This document shows positions 38,076 to 46,580 of a stretch of DNA of 64,000 nucleotides, piece by piece; the stretch's first letter is position 1; each line of letters begins with the position of its first letter. The position numbers were made by a program, and so were the translations under genes. A model generated the notes under the pieces. That model had not been told where the DNA came from, ran no database searches, and saw nothing but the letters and a program-made list of their open reading frames with translations. Source of the stretch: Janthinobacterium sp. J1-1 (lineage in GTDB: Bacteria > Pseudomonadota > Gammaproteobacteria > Burkholderiales > Burkholderiaceae_D); NCBI RefSeq assembly GCF_030944405.1, contig NZ_CP132339.1, forward strand, positions 5,952,001-6,016,000, written 5' to 3'.

Positions 38076-38765
38076 ATGAACGTTACACAAGATCTTTCTT
38101 TCCTCGCGCTCATCACCAATGCCCACCTGATCGTGCAACTGATCATGGCCCTGCTGCTGCTGATCTCCCTGACCAGCTGGACCTATATCTTCCGCAAGAT
38201 GTTCGCCGTGCGCGCCGCGCGCAAGCAGACCATCGAATTCGAACGCAGCTTCTGGGCCGGCGGCAACCTGCATGCGCTGCACCAGAGCGCCAGCGGCAAC
38301 CGCGACCAGAGCGGCGCGCTGGCCCGCATCTTTGACGCCGGCATGGGCGAATTCATCAAGGGCAAGGCCTCCTACGGTTCGCGCGAAGCGCTGGACGTCG
38401 GCGCCGTGCTCGACGGCGCCCGCCGCGCCATGCGCGCCGCCTTCCAGCGCGAGATGGACGTGCTCGAATCGCACCTGGCCTTTTTGGCGTCGGTCGGTTC
38501 CGTCTCGCCCTACATCGGCCTGCTCGGCACCGTCTGGGGCATCATGAACGCCTTCCGCGGGCTGGCCAACGTGCAGCAAGCCACCCTGGCAGCCGTCGCA
38601 CCGGGGATTGCCGAAGCGCTGATCGCCACCGCCATCGGCCTGTTCGCGGCCATCCCTGCGGTAGTCGCCTACAACCGCTTTTCGCACGATATCGACCGCC
38701 TGGCGATCCGCTTCGAAAGCTTCGTCGAAGAATTCTCCAACATCTTGCAGCGCCAGTCGCGCTAA
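38076..38765 (+). CDS. tolQ: Tol-Pal system proton-channel subunit TolQ
   Basis: The 229-residue inner-membrane protein has three membrane segments (about 15-37, 135-160 and 170-195). It shows family motifs VGSVSPYIGLLGTVWGIMNA and VAPGIAEALIATAIGLFAAI. With TolR it uses proton motive force to drive TolA during cell constriction. A 15-base gap precedes tolR. Confidence 0.97.
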   Translation: MNVTQDLSFLALITNAHLIVQLIMALLLLISLTSWTYIFRKMFAVRAARKQTIEFERSFWAGGNLHALHQSASGNRDQSGALARIFDAGMGEFIKGKASYGSREALDVGAVLDGARRAMRAAFQREMDVLESHLAFLASVGSVSPYIGLLGTVWGIMNAFRGLANVQQATLAAVAPGIAEALIATAIGLFAAIPAVVAYNRFSHDIDRLAIRFESFVEEFSNILQRQSR

Positions 38766-38780
38766 CAGGAAGGACTGCTG

Positions 38781-39221
38781 ATGGGTTCCTCATTCAATAG
38801 CGGCGGCATGCGGGGCGGCCGCGGCCGCAAGTTCAAGTCGGAAATCAACGTCGTGCCGTATATCGACGTGATGCTGGTGCTCCTGATCATCTTCATGGTG
38901 ATGCCGTCGTCCAACAACCCCAGCGTGGTGGACTTGCCGAACGCGGAAAAGACCACCAAACCGCCCGATGACTATATCCAGATCGTGCTGAAACCGAACG
39001 GTTCGCTGTCGATCGGCGTGATCGGCAAGGAACAGCTGGCGCCGGAAACCGAACCGAACCGCGACGCCCTGCTGCGCAATCTGCGCGGCCTGCATGAAAG
39101 CAATCCGGACTATCCGGTGCTGATCGCCGGCGACAAGGAAAGCAAGTATGACGATGTGATCCAGCTGATTTCGGAAGCGAAAAAGATGGGCATCAACCGC
39201 GTCGGCCTGGCCACCAAGTAA
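38781..39221 (+). CDS. tolR: Tol-Pal system protein TolR
   Basis: The 146-residue protein has one membrane segment (about 25-45, VVPYIDVMLVLLIIFMVMPS) with the proton-carrying Asp in YIDVMLV. The periplasmic ExbD/TolR domain ends KKMGINRVGLATK. AGGAAGGA precedes the start. Confidence 0.97.
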   Translation: MGSSFNSGGMRGGRGRKFKSEINVVPYIDVMLVLLIIFMVMPSSNNPSVVDLPNAEKTTKPPDDYIQIVLKPNGSLSIGVIGKEQLAPETEPNRDALLRNLRGLHESNPDYPVLIAGDKESKYDDVIQLISEAKKMGINRVGLATK

Positions 39222-39263
39222 GCGCAAGCGCAACCACGAACCTGACGTTTTAAAGACCGAACT

Positions 39264-40316
39264 TTGCAGACGAAACCTACCGACCATGTACTCGGCGTCC
39301 CTTACCGGGTGCCGCGCGAACGCAGCCGCTGGCCCTCGCTGGGCCTGGCGCTGGCGATGCATCTTGGCCTGCTCTTTTTCCTGTGGGTCGGCGTACACTG
39401 GCAAAATACGGAACCGGTGGCGGTGGAAGCGGAAGTGTGGGACCTGAAAGTGCAGGATGCCGCGCCGCCGCCGGAAGTGACGACGGCCCCCGAGCCGACG
39501 CCTGCGCCGACACCAACCCCGCCTCCCGAGCCGGAAGTGGAAACGCCGCCACCACCGCCGCCACCGGTGGCCGCACCCGAGCCGAAGGTCGACCCGCGCG
39601 AGGCGGAAATTGCGCTCGAGCGCAAGAAGGCCAAGCTGAAGGAAGAGAAGGAAAAAGCCGCCGCCGAAGAGCGCCGCAAGCAGGAAGCGAAGGAACGCGA
39701 GGAAGAAAAACGCGAACTGGACAAACAGAAGCAGAAAGAAAAAGACAAGGCCGAAAAGCTGGAAAAAGAGAAAGAAAAAGAGAAAGCCGACAAGCTGGAA
39801 AAGGCGAAGAAGGACAAGGCCGACAAGGAAAAAGCCGAGAAGGCGGAAAAAGCGGCGGAAGAAAAAGCCGAGAAGGAAGCGGCCATTAAAAAGGCCGCGG
39901 CCGAAAAAGCGGCCAAGGAAAAGAAAGCGGCGGCTGAAAAAGCCGTGGCCGACAAGGCGCGTGCCGACGAAATGCGCCGCATCACGGGCGCGGCAGGCAA
40001 TGGCACCACGGGCACGGCCGAGAAAGCGACCGCGCCACGCAAGGACAGCGGCTATGTCGCTGCCCTGACGAGCAAGATCAAGGGCAATATCGCGTACAGC
40101 GGTAGCACCGACGTGCCGGGCAACCCGCGCGCCGTGTTCAAGATCGAGCAACTGCCAACTGGGGAAATTATTTCTGTCCGAAAGATCAAGAGCAGCGGAC
40201 TGCCGGCGTATGACAGCTCGGTGGAAAATGCCATTAAAAAATCGTCTCCCCTGCCGAAGAAAAAAGACGGCACGGTGGAACGCGAAATTGAACTCATATT
40301 CGAGATGAAGGAATAG
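39264..40316 (+). CDS. tolA: Tol-Pal system protein TolA
   Basis: The 350-residue protein spans the periplasm. After a short basic N-terminus, a membrane segment (about 20-42, LALAMHLGLLFFLWVG) is followed by a Pro-rich stretch (about 70-115). A long Lys/Glu/Ala helix (about 115-245) comes next, then the C-terminal TolA/TonB-like domain (KGNIAYSGSTDVPGNPRAVF to EREIELIFEMKE). The only start before the membrane segment with enough N-terminus is TTG at 39264; a GTG at 39309 is the alternative. Confidence 0.94.
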   Translation: MQTKPTDHVLGVPYRVPRERSRWPSLGLALAMHLGLLFFLWVGVHWQNTEPVAVEAEVWDLKVQDAAPPPEVTTAPEPTPAPTPTPPPEPEVETPPPPPPPVAAPEPKVDPREAEIALERKKAKLKEEKEKAAAEERRKQEAKEREEEKRELDKQKQKEKDKAEKLEKEKEKEKADKLEKAKKDKADKEKAEKAEKAAEEKAEKEAAIKKAAAEKAAKEKKAAAEKAVADKARADEMRRITGAAGNGTTGTAEKATAPRKDSGYVAALTSKIKGNIAYSGSTDVPGNPRAVFKIEQLPTGEIISVRKIKSSGLPAYDSSVENAIKKSSPLPKKKDGTVEREIELIFEMKE

Positions 40317-40319
40317 CCA

Positions 40320-41594
40320 ATGATGATCATGAAAAAAATGAGTTACGTGGTGCTGTGCGCCGGCCTGCTGCTGGGAGCGTCAAGCGCCCAGGCCCAGCTG
40401 CGCGTGGAAATTACCGGTATCGGCAGCAACCAGATCCCGGTCGCCATCGCCAACTTCGCCAACGAATCGGCGGCGCCGCAATCGCTGTCCGGCATCATCA
40501 AGGCCGACCTGGCGCGCAGCGGCGTGTTCAAGATTATCGATGGCGCGGAAATGTCGGAAACGGCGCCCGTCAGCTACGACCAGTGGAAGTCGCGCGGCGC
40601 CGACGCGCTGGCGGCCGGCAGCGTGCAGGCCCTGGCCGATGGCCGCCTGGACGTGCGCTACAAGCTGTATGACACAGTCAAGAGCGCCCAGCTGTCGAGC
40701 ATGAACAATGCGGCCGCGCCGCAGTTCAACCGCTTGCTGGCGCACAAGATCGCCGACGATATCTATGAAAAGCTGACCGGCACCAAGGGCGCCTTCGCCA
40801 CCCGCATCGCCTACGTGACGCAAACCGGCCGCGAATACCGCCTGGAAGTGGCCGACGCCGACGGCGAAGGCATCCAGGTCGCGCTGCGCTCGAACGAGCC
40901 GATCATTTCGCCGTCGTGGTCGCCGGACGGCACCAAGGTCGCCTATGTGTCGTTCGAAAAGAAAAAACCGATCGTCTACGTGCAGAACCTGGTGACGCGC
41001 CAGCGCACCATCGTTTCGAATGAAAAAGGCAGCAACTCGGCGCCAAGCTGGAGCCCGGACGGCTCGCGCCTGGCCGTGGCCCTGTCGCGCGACGGCCACA
41101 CCCAGGTGTACACCGTCAATGCCGATGGCAGCGGCCTGCGCCGCGTCAGCAACAGCAGCGGCATCGATACCGAGCCGCAATTCTCGGCCGATGGCCAGAG
41201 CATTTACTTCACCAGCGATCGCAGCGGCGGACCACAGATCTACCGCATGTCGACCAGCGGCGGCGAAGCCAAGCGCGTGACGTTTGGCGGCTCCTACAAC
41301 ATCAGCCCGCGGATCTCGTCCGACGGGAAGACACTTGCTTATATTTCCCGTCGCGACGGCAATTTCCAGCTCTACGCGCTCGACCTGGCTAGTGGCCAGG
41401 AACTGCGCCTGTCGGACACCGCCAACGACGAATCACCGAGCTTTTCGCCCAACGGGAAATATATCATGTACGCGACCGAATCCGGACGACGCAAGTCGCT
41501 GGCAGTGGTATCGGTGGATGGCCGCGTCAAACAGCGTTTGACTACGCAAGCTGGCAATATCAAGGAGCCCACCTGGGGTCCTTTCATGAAGTAA
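40320..41594 (+). CDS. tolB: Tol-Pal system beta-propeller protein TolB
   Basis: The 424-residue periplasmic protein has a signal peptide (MSYVVLCAGLLLGASSAQA). An N-terminal domain (ITGIGSNQIPVAIANFANES) precedes a six-bladed propeller with repeats such as PSWSPDGTKVAYVSFE, PSWSPDGSRLAVALSRDGH, PQFSADGQSIYFTSDRSGGP and PSFSPNGKYIMYATESGRRK. It docks with Pal and TolA. AAGGAA lies upstream of the ATG at 40320; later ATGs at 40323 and 40329 are possible. Confidence 0.97.
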   Translation: MMIMKKMSYVVLCAGLLLGASSAQAQLRVEITGIGSNQIPVAIANFANESAAPQSLSGIIKADLARSGVFKIIDGAEMSETAPVSYDQWKSRGADALAAGSVQALADGRLDVRYKLYDTVKSAQLSSMNNAAAPQFNRLLAHKIADDIYEKLTGTKGAFATRIAYVTQTGREYRLEVADADGEGIQVALRSNEPIISPSWSPDGTKVAYVSFEKKKPIVYVQNLVTRQRTIVSNEKGSNSAPSWSPDGSRLAVALSRDGHTQVYTVNADGSGLRRVSNSSGIDTEPQFSADGQSIYFTSDRSGGPQIYRMSTSGGEAKRVTFGGSYNISPRISSDGKTLAYISRRDGNFQLYALDLASGQELRLSDTANDESPSFSPNGKYIMYATESGRRKSLAVVSVDGRVKQRLTTQAGNIKEPTWGPFMK

Positions 41595-41640
41595 ATGCTG
41601 TACAGTTGCACCTTTAACCATTGACCCGGAGAATATAAAA

Positions 41641-42165
41641 ATGAGTAACTTCAAAAGCCTGGCATTCATCGCCGCCGCCGCTACCCTGCTGTCCGCTTGC
41701 AGCACCCCAGTGAAACTGGCAGAAACCCCGGTCGTCGAGCGCGCTCCTGAAAAAGCCGCCCCGGCACCAGTTGACACCCGTCAAGTTCAGCCAGTGACGA
41801 CCGGTTCGGTCGATCCGCTGGACGATCCAAAAGGCGTGCTGGCCAACCGTAGCGTCTACTTCGACTTCGACAAATACGTCGTGCGCGAAGCCGACACCGC
41901 CGTGGTACAAAACCACGCCGGCTACCTGGTGAAAACCCCAGCCCGCAAGATCCTGATCCAAGGTAACACCGATGAACGCGGCGGCGCAGAGTACAACCTG
42001 GCCCTGGGCCAGAAACGTGCTGAAGCCGTGCGCAAGTCGCTGTCGGCCCTGGGCGTGTCGGAAGGCCAGATGGAAGCCGTATCGCTGGGCAAGGAAAAGC
42101 CTAAAGCACAAGGCAGCAACGAAGCAGCATGGGCTGAAAACCGCCGCGCTGACATCGTTTATTGA
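41641..42165 (+). CDS. pal: Peptidoglycan-associated lipoprotein Pal
   Basis: The 174-residue outer-membrane lipoprotein has a signal sequence ending in LLSAC. The OmpA-like domain shows VYFDFDKYVVREAD and ILIQGNTDERGGAEYNLALG, then GQKRAEAVRKSLSALGVSEG and WAENRRADIVY. It anchors the outer membrane to peptidoglycan. The CGGAGAA ribosome site is good. Confidence 0.98.
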   Translation: MSNFKSLAFIAAAATLLSACSTPVKLAETPVVERAPEKAAPAPVDTRQVQPVTTGSVDPLDDPKGVLANRSVYFDFDKYVVREADTAVVQNHAGYLVKTPARKILIQGNTDERGGAEYNLALGQKRAEAVRKSLSALGVSEGQMEAVSLGKEKPKAQGSNEAAWAENRRADIVY

Positions 42166-42190
42166 TCGTTTGCCAGCTGACCGGCCAGGC

Positions 42191-42209
42191 GCGGCAAGCT
42201 TGTCGCTTG
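42191..42209. other. Hairpin between pal and cpoB
   Basis: GGCAAGC (42191-42197) and GCTTGCC (42203-42209) form a stem with a five-base loop. No T run follows. It may adjust the high pal to lower cpoB ratio by mRNA processing or attenuation; this is inferred. Confidence 0.55.
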
Positions 42210-42304
42210 CCTGGCGCCAGTCACAGGCATAATAATGGGGCGCTGCGCGGAATTCCGCCCGGCGCCCTGTTTGCATGTATGCGTAACTTTTGAAAGCCCG
42301 ACCC

Positions 42305-43063
42305 ATGATGACATTCTCGAAAGCCGGCCTCGCCGCCGCCTTGATGGCCGCATTCGCCTATCTGCCCCTGCACGCCAACGCAGCCCTGTTCGACGACGAC
42401 GAAGCCCGCAAGGCCATCCTGGAGCTGCGCAGCAAGGTCGATGCGCTGGCACGTGACCTGACCGAGCGTCTCGACGCCAAGGCCGACAAGACCAGCACCC
42501 TGTCCCTGATCAACCAGCACGACCAGACCATGCAGGAGATCGCCCGCCTGCGCGGCCAGATCGAAGTGCTGGGCAATGAACTGGCCAACACGCAAAAACG
42601 CCAGAAAGATTTCTATACCGACCTCGACGCCCGCCTGCGCAAGCTCGAGCCGCGCCAGGTCACCATCGACGGCCAGGAAGCGGCCGTCGGCGTGTCCGAG
42701 CAAACCTCGTACGACACCGCCTTCGGCGTGTTCAAGTCGGGCGACTACAAGGCTGCCGCCACCGCGCTCGACGCCTTCGTGAAACGCTATCCGGAATCGG
42801 CCTACGCGGCCAATGCGCAATACTGGCTGGGCAACGCCTATTACGCCCAGCGCGACTGCAAGAGCGCCATCAGCGCCCAGCAGGTGGTGCTGAAGAACTA
42901 CCCGGACAGCCCGAAGGCGCCCGACGCCATGCTCAACATCGCCAGCTGCTACACCGAGCTGAAAGACAAGGCCAACGCCACCAAGACCCTGAACGCCCTG
43001 ATCGCGCGCTACCCCGACTCCAGCGCCGCCCAGACGGCCAAGGAACGCGGCGGCAAGAAGTAA
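42305..43063 (+). CDS. cpoB: Tol-Pal accessory protein CpoB/YbgF
   Basis: From the ATG at 42305 (MMTFSKAGLAAALMAAFAYL) the protein has 252 residues with a signal peptide. A trimerising coiled coil (about 30-100: ARKAILELRSKVDALARDL, QEIARLRGQIEVLGNELANT) precedes TPR repeats (about 130-245: YDTAFGVFKSGDYKAAATAL, YWLGNAYYAQRDCKSAISA). It coordinates peptidoglycan synthesis with Tol-driven constriction. It is the last gene of the operon. Confidence 0.95.
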   Translation: MMTFSKAGLAAALMAAFAYLPLHANAALFDDDEARKAILELRSKVDALARDLTERLDAKADKTSTLSLINQHDQTMQEIARLRGQIEVLGNELANTQKRQKDFYTDLDARLRKLEPRQVTIDGQEAAVGVSEQTSYDTAFGVFKSGDYKAAATALDAFVKRYPESAYAANAQYWLGNAYYAQRDCKSAISAQQVVLKNYPDSPKAPDAMLNIASCYTELKDKANATKTLNALIARYPDSSAAQTAKERGGKK

Positions 43064-43101
43064 GTTGAGATGCAATCGGGGGAAAAAGTTGCCGGCAGCG
43101 T

Positions 43102-43130
43102 TTGACAGAATCCCGGCCACCCCCTATAAT
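43102..43130 (+). promoter_or_regulatory. Consensus sigma-70 promoter of tRNA-Lys genes
   Basis: TTGACA (43102-43107) and TATAAT (43125-43130) both match consensus perfectly with a 17-base spacer. Transcription would start about five bases before the mature tRNA, typical of stable-RNA genes. Confidence 0.92.
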
Positions 43131-43141
43131 CTTTCTTCTTC

Positions 43142-43217
43142 GGGTCGTTAGCTCAGCTGGTAGAGCAGCGGACTTTTAATCCGTTGGTCGCAGGTTCGAA
43201 TCCCGCACGGCCTACCA
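43142..43217 (+). tRNA. tRNA-Lys (anticodon TTT), copy 1
   Basis: The 76-base cloverleaf has acceptor GGGTCGT paired with ACGGCCT, D arm GCTC/GAGC, anticodon loop CTTTTAA, T loop GGTTCGAATCC and an encoded CCA. It is identical to copies 2 and 3. Confidence 0.98.
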
Positions 43218-43305
43218 CGAATACGCAGTCCTGATCTGCTTGCAGAAGTTATCGCAAGCATTTTTTTACTGTACAGTGTTACCGAAGTTGTTGTAAAAAG
43301 TTTTT

Positions 43306-43381
43306 GGGTCGTTAGCTCAGCTGGTAGAGCAGCGGACTTTTAATCCGTTGGTCGCAGGTTCGAATCCCGCACGGCCTACCA
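43306..43381 (+). tRNA. tRNA-Lys (anticodon TTT), copy 2
   Basis: An exact second copy lies 88 bases after copy 1, with encoded CCA. The spacer shows no promoter of its own, so both are probably processed from one transcript ending at the terminator at 43394. Confidence 0.98.
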
Positions 43382-43393
43382 AATACTACAGAG

Positions 43394-43421
43394 AAGCCAA
43401 CCGTTCGCGGTTGGCTTTTTT
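43394..43421 (+). terminator. Rho-independent terminator of the tRNA-Lys pair
   Basis: AAGCCAACCG and CGGTTGGCTT form a stem with a short loop, followed by T6. The stem shares GCCAACC/GGTTGGC with the terminator of the third tRNA-Lys at 62583. Confidence 0.93.
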
Positions 43422-43508
43422 GTTTTCTGAAGCTGATTTGCAAACGTGGCAGCTTCTCCCACGCTGCCGAAATTTCAAACAGAAAGAATCACAAAATTGC
43501 TTGCCTCG

Positions 43509-43790
43509 TTAACGTGTTGCGATTCTATATAAAAGTGCGAATACTATCGGCAGTCCCGCACATAAGACAATCGCGGACATGATGACAACGATGAGTCCAT
43601 CACGATCACGCGCCTTCATCAGGCGCCAAAAATATCCGACATCACCACGATGATATCGATCGTCCCTGAGATGCCGATAGTCGATATATCGCGCCACACT
43701 CCCCGCAGAAAAAACAACCAGCATTAAAAGTCCGCTATTTTCAAGTATCCAGCTAGCCATGGCTAATCCGTCCAATCCATATTCTGCCAT
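43509..43790 (-). CDS. Small hypothetical membrane protein
   Basis: This 93-residue protein is not recognised. Two hydrophobic segments are visible (about 18-34, SGLLMLVVFSAGSVA; about 66-88, GLIVVIMSAIVLCAGLPIVF). Between them lies a charged cytoplasmic or periplasmic loop (RYIDYRHLRDDRYHRGD). AGGTG precedes the ATG. The GC content is visibly lower than that of its neighbours, which hints at a different origin. It is just downstream of the 540-residue gene on the same strand. Confidence 0.6.
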   Translation of the reverse strand: MAEYGLDGLAMASWILENSGLLMLVVFSAGSVARYIDYRHLRDDRYHRGDVGYFWRLMKARDRDGLIVVIMSAIVLCAGLPIVFALLYRIATR

Positions 43791-43803
43791 TTGACACCTA
43801 CGC

Positions 43804-45426
43804 TCACTCCACCCCCGGTATATCGGTATTGTGGAACTTGCTCATCCCCACCACCCGCGTATTGCTGTCCGAGTAGCTCAGCTCGACCTTGTCGCCGGGC
43901 TTGGTCAGCACCAGTTCTTCCGACAAATCCGAGCTGCCGGTAAAGATGGTGCCGAGCGTCTTGTCGCCGGTATTGAGGGTAATGTAGTACATGGTCTGGT
44001 TGTTGCGGAATTCGGCGGCGATGCGCACTACCGCGCCTTTCACGGCCACTTCGCGCGCTTCGGTGCCGATGTCGGCGGCGACGCGGTTGCTCGAGCGCTT
44101 GGACTGGTAGCTGCGCAGGGTCGCGTTCAGGGTGTCGGCCACGCCGATGATCTGGTTGTTGCGCATGTCGACCATGCCGAAAGCGCGCGAGACGCCCTGG
44201 ACGTCGCGCAGCGCCATCACGTAGGTCGGTGCGCCGTTGACCAGGAAGGGCAGCGGATTGGTGGCCTTGTAGTGTTTTTCGGGATTGACGTTTTCCACCG
44301 CGTGGGCGGCGGTGTCCTGCGACACGGACGGCACCTTGAACCAGCGGACCACCTTGGTGCGCGAGTCGACAAAGTAAAAGCCGGACAGGCCGTTGTTCTT
44401 GCCTTTCGAGGTCATGCCGCCGACCCAGTACGGGCGCTGGTCCGAACCGTACACCAGGTCCAGCACGCCATCGACGCGCAGGCGTCCTTCGTTGTTCAGG
44501 TTGATATAGCCGTGCACGTATTCGCCGCGGTCCTGCATCTGCTCGAGGATGAATTCCTCTGCCTGGATGCGGTCCACCCAGGCCGGTTCCGCGCCCATCT
44601 TGTAGCGCTTGACCTCGCCGCTCACGGCATTGACGGTGATGATGCCGCTCGACTCGCTGCCTGAAAAGCCCACCTTGTGCTCGTACACGGTGCCGACGTA
44701 ATACGGCACGCCGTTGTCATCGATTTCCGGTTCGAAGTCGGTCAGGCCGACGGTGGTATTGCCCGACAAATAGGCGTGCCGCTCGACGTAGTCGCCGAAA
44801 TAGGCCGACTGCAGATAGCGTAGCTTCAAGGGCTTGCCATCGAGCTCCATCACCAGCTTCACATCCGCCGGGTCATGCGCCGACACCACCAGGTAGCCCG
44901 GCGTGGCGCCATCCGCAAACCATTTGAAGAAGCCGCTGTGTTCGAGGAAGGCCACCCACACCAGCTTGTCTTTCACCAGTTGTTTCACCGGCGTGCCGAC
45001 CGCGACTTGCGATCCGAGCGAGGCGATTTCCGACAGGCGCTTTTGCATGGCCTGCAAGGCCATGTCCTGCGACACCAGCGGCGCCTGCTCGATATCGATC
45101 GGCGGCAAGGCGTCGTGGAAATTGGCCGGCGTTTCCGTGCCCAGCATCTTGTAATAGGCGTTCGCATGCAGGATCGGCGCGCTGGTCAGGAACACGACCG
45201 CGCCGAACAGCACGGCCAGGAACAGCCACAGCGCGGCGATACTCTTGCGGCCCATCAGGGCGACCGCCGGCAAGGCCGCGATCAGCACGACGACATAGAT
45301 GCCGGCAAAGTCGAAGCCCAGGGTCGGCGCCCGGAAATAGCCCAGCACCAGCAGCAGCAACAAGGACAGCACCAGGCCGGCGATGGGGAAGGGACGGACG
45401 TATGAAGGGCGACTTCTTGTAATCAT
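43804..45426 (-). CDS. Hypothetical membrane-anchored protein (540 aa)
   Basis: I do not recognise a named family. Three membrane segments occupy residues about 13-31, 39-60 and 63-83. The remaining 450 residues are probably outside the membrane and appear well folded: SGIITVNAVSGEVKRYKMGA, DLVYGSDQRPYWVGGMTSKG, KNNGLSGFYFVDSRTKVVRW, PTYVMALRDVQGVSRAFGMV. A final beta-rich domain reads YYITLNTGDKTLGTIF. Repeated use of short beta blocks suggests a propeller or PepSY-like arrangement, but this is a guess. It is followed after 13 bases by the small membrane protein gene. Confidence 0.7.
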   Translation of the reverse strand: MITRSRPSYVRPFPIAGLVLSLLLLLVLGYFRAPTLGFDFAGIYVVVLIAALPAVALMGRKSIAALWLFLAVLFGAVVFLTSAPILHANAYYKMLGTETPANFHDALPPIDIEQAPLVSQDMALQAMQKRLSEIASLGSQVAVGTPVKQLVKDKLVWVAFLEHSGFFKWFADGATPGYLVVSAHDPADVKLVMELDGKPLKLRYLQSAYFGDYVERHAYLSGNTTVGLTDFEPEIDDNGVPYYVGTVYEHKVGFSGSESSGIITVNAVSGEVKRYKMGAEPAWVDRIQAEEFILEQMQDRGEYVHGYINLNNEGRLRVDGVLDLVYGSDQRPYWVGGMTSKGKNNGLSGFYFVDSRTKVVRWFKVPSVSQDTAAHAVENVNPEKHYKATNPLPFLVNGAPTYVMALRDVQGVSRAFGMVDMRNNQIIGVADTLNATLRSYQSKRSSNRVAADIGTEAREVAVKGAVVRIAAEFRNNQTMYYITLNTGDKTLGTIFTGSSDLSEELVLTKPGDKVELSYSDSNTRVVGMSKFHNTDIPGVE

Positions 45427-45508
45427 TTTTTATCGATGAAGGGGTGATGGAGCGGACTGGCTTGTTGTCTTATTCTACAGCATGGCATCTTGCTCACTAT
45501 TAACATTA

Positions 45509-45535
45509 ACACCAACATCAACACCAACATCAACC
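45509..45535. repeat. Short tandem repeat (12-base unit, two copies plus)
   Basis: ACACCAACATCA occurs twice in tandem (45509-45520 and 45521-45532), with a partial third unit. It overlaps the stop codon of the LysR gene. Confidence 0.7.
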
Positions 45536-46483
45536 GCAGGCCATGGCCGATTGCGCCAGCTCGGCCAGCAGCCAGTCCTTGAACTGCCGCAGCGCCGCAT
45601 GCTGCTGCTGGCGTTTCGGATACACCAGGTAGTGGCCCACGTAGCGCACGGAAGTGCTCTGCCCGCGCAAGGGCGCCACCAGCTTGCCGGAAGCGAGTTC
45701 GCGCTCGGCCAGCAGGGTCGATTCCAGCACCACGCCCAGGCCGTCAACGGCGGCGGCGATGCACATCGAGGTGCGGTCGAACGCCAGCGCGAAGTCGGCC
45801 GGCGTGGCCAGGTTGTTGGCGCTGAACCAGCCGCCCCAGCGCACCGACTGGCCGTCGCTCTGGATCAGCGGATTCGCATACAGGTCCTGCACCGAATGGA
45901 TACGCTGCGCCAGCGCGGGGCTGCACAAGGGCGTCAGTTCTTCGATGATCAGGGGGATTTTTTCGTGCCGCGCGGAAGCCGGCTCGCCATACACCAAGTC
46001 GATGTCGTAGTCGTCGTTGTCGAACTGGGCGTACCTGGTGTCGGCCGACAGGCGCAGGTTGATGCCCGGGTGTTCCGCCACGAAGCGCGCCAGCCTGGGC
46101 ATCAGCCATTGCGTGGCGAACGACGGCGCCGTGTGCAGCCGCAGGGGTTTGACTGTCTGCTCGGGAAACGCCAGCTGGAAGCCGCGCTGCATTTCCTCGA
46201 AGCCGCGCTGCACATGTTCCAGCAGCAAGCGCCCTTCGCGCGTCAGCGCGATGGTGCGCGTGCCGCGTGTAAACAGCGTGATGTCGGCACTCTCCTCGAG
46301 CTTGCGGATGGCGTGGCTGACGGCGCTGGGCGACAGGTCCAGCTCGCCGGCGGCGGCGGCAAACGAGCCGGTGCGGCCCGCCGCCTCGAACACCCGCAAG
46401 GCCGTCAGGGGCAGCCGGCGCAGCTGCGCTATGGATGAAATAAATTCACCATTTGGTGCAAAAATGCCTTTTGTCGTGGCCAT
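45530..46483 (-). CDS. GcvA-like LysR-family transcriptional regulator
   Basis: The 317-residue protein has a winged helix-turn-helix near residues 24-85 (LPLTALRVFEAAGRTGSFAA, LDLSPSAVSHAIRKLEESAD). A GcvA-type effector domain follows (LRLHTAPSFATQWLMPRLAR, YDIDLVYGE). It diverges from the split transketolase genes across about 97 bases, so it probably controls that cluster in response to a pathway metabolite. The N-terminus may begin up to 20 residues later. Confidence 0.92.
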   Translation of the reverse strand: MATTKGIFAPNGEFISSIAQLRRLPLTALRVFEAAGRTGSFAAAAGELDLSPSAVSHAIRKLEESADITLFTRGTRTIALTREGRLLLEHVQRGFEEMQRGFQLAFPEQTVKPLRLHTAPSFATQWLMPRLARFVAEHPGINLRLSADTRYAQFDNDDYDIDLVYGEPASARHEKIPLIIEELTPLCSPALAQRIHSVQDLYANPLIQSDGQSVRWGGWFSANNLATPADFALAFDRTSMCIAAAVDGLGVVLESTLLAERELASGKLVAPLRGQSTSVRYVGHYLVYPKRQQQHAALRQFKDWLLAELAQSAMACG

Positions 46484-46580
46484 TTATTTGAATGAAAATC
46501 GCAGAAGTTTATAGAAGGCGCATACAGGTGAATATTTTGCATCAAAGCGCTACATTTTTCACGGCAATATTGGAGGAGAC

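Noticed and set aside
45509..45535. CRISPR-like or regulatory repeat
   Set aside because: Only two tandem 12-base units without spacers; a simple sequence repeat.
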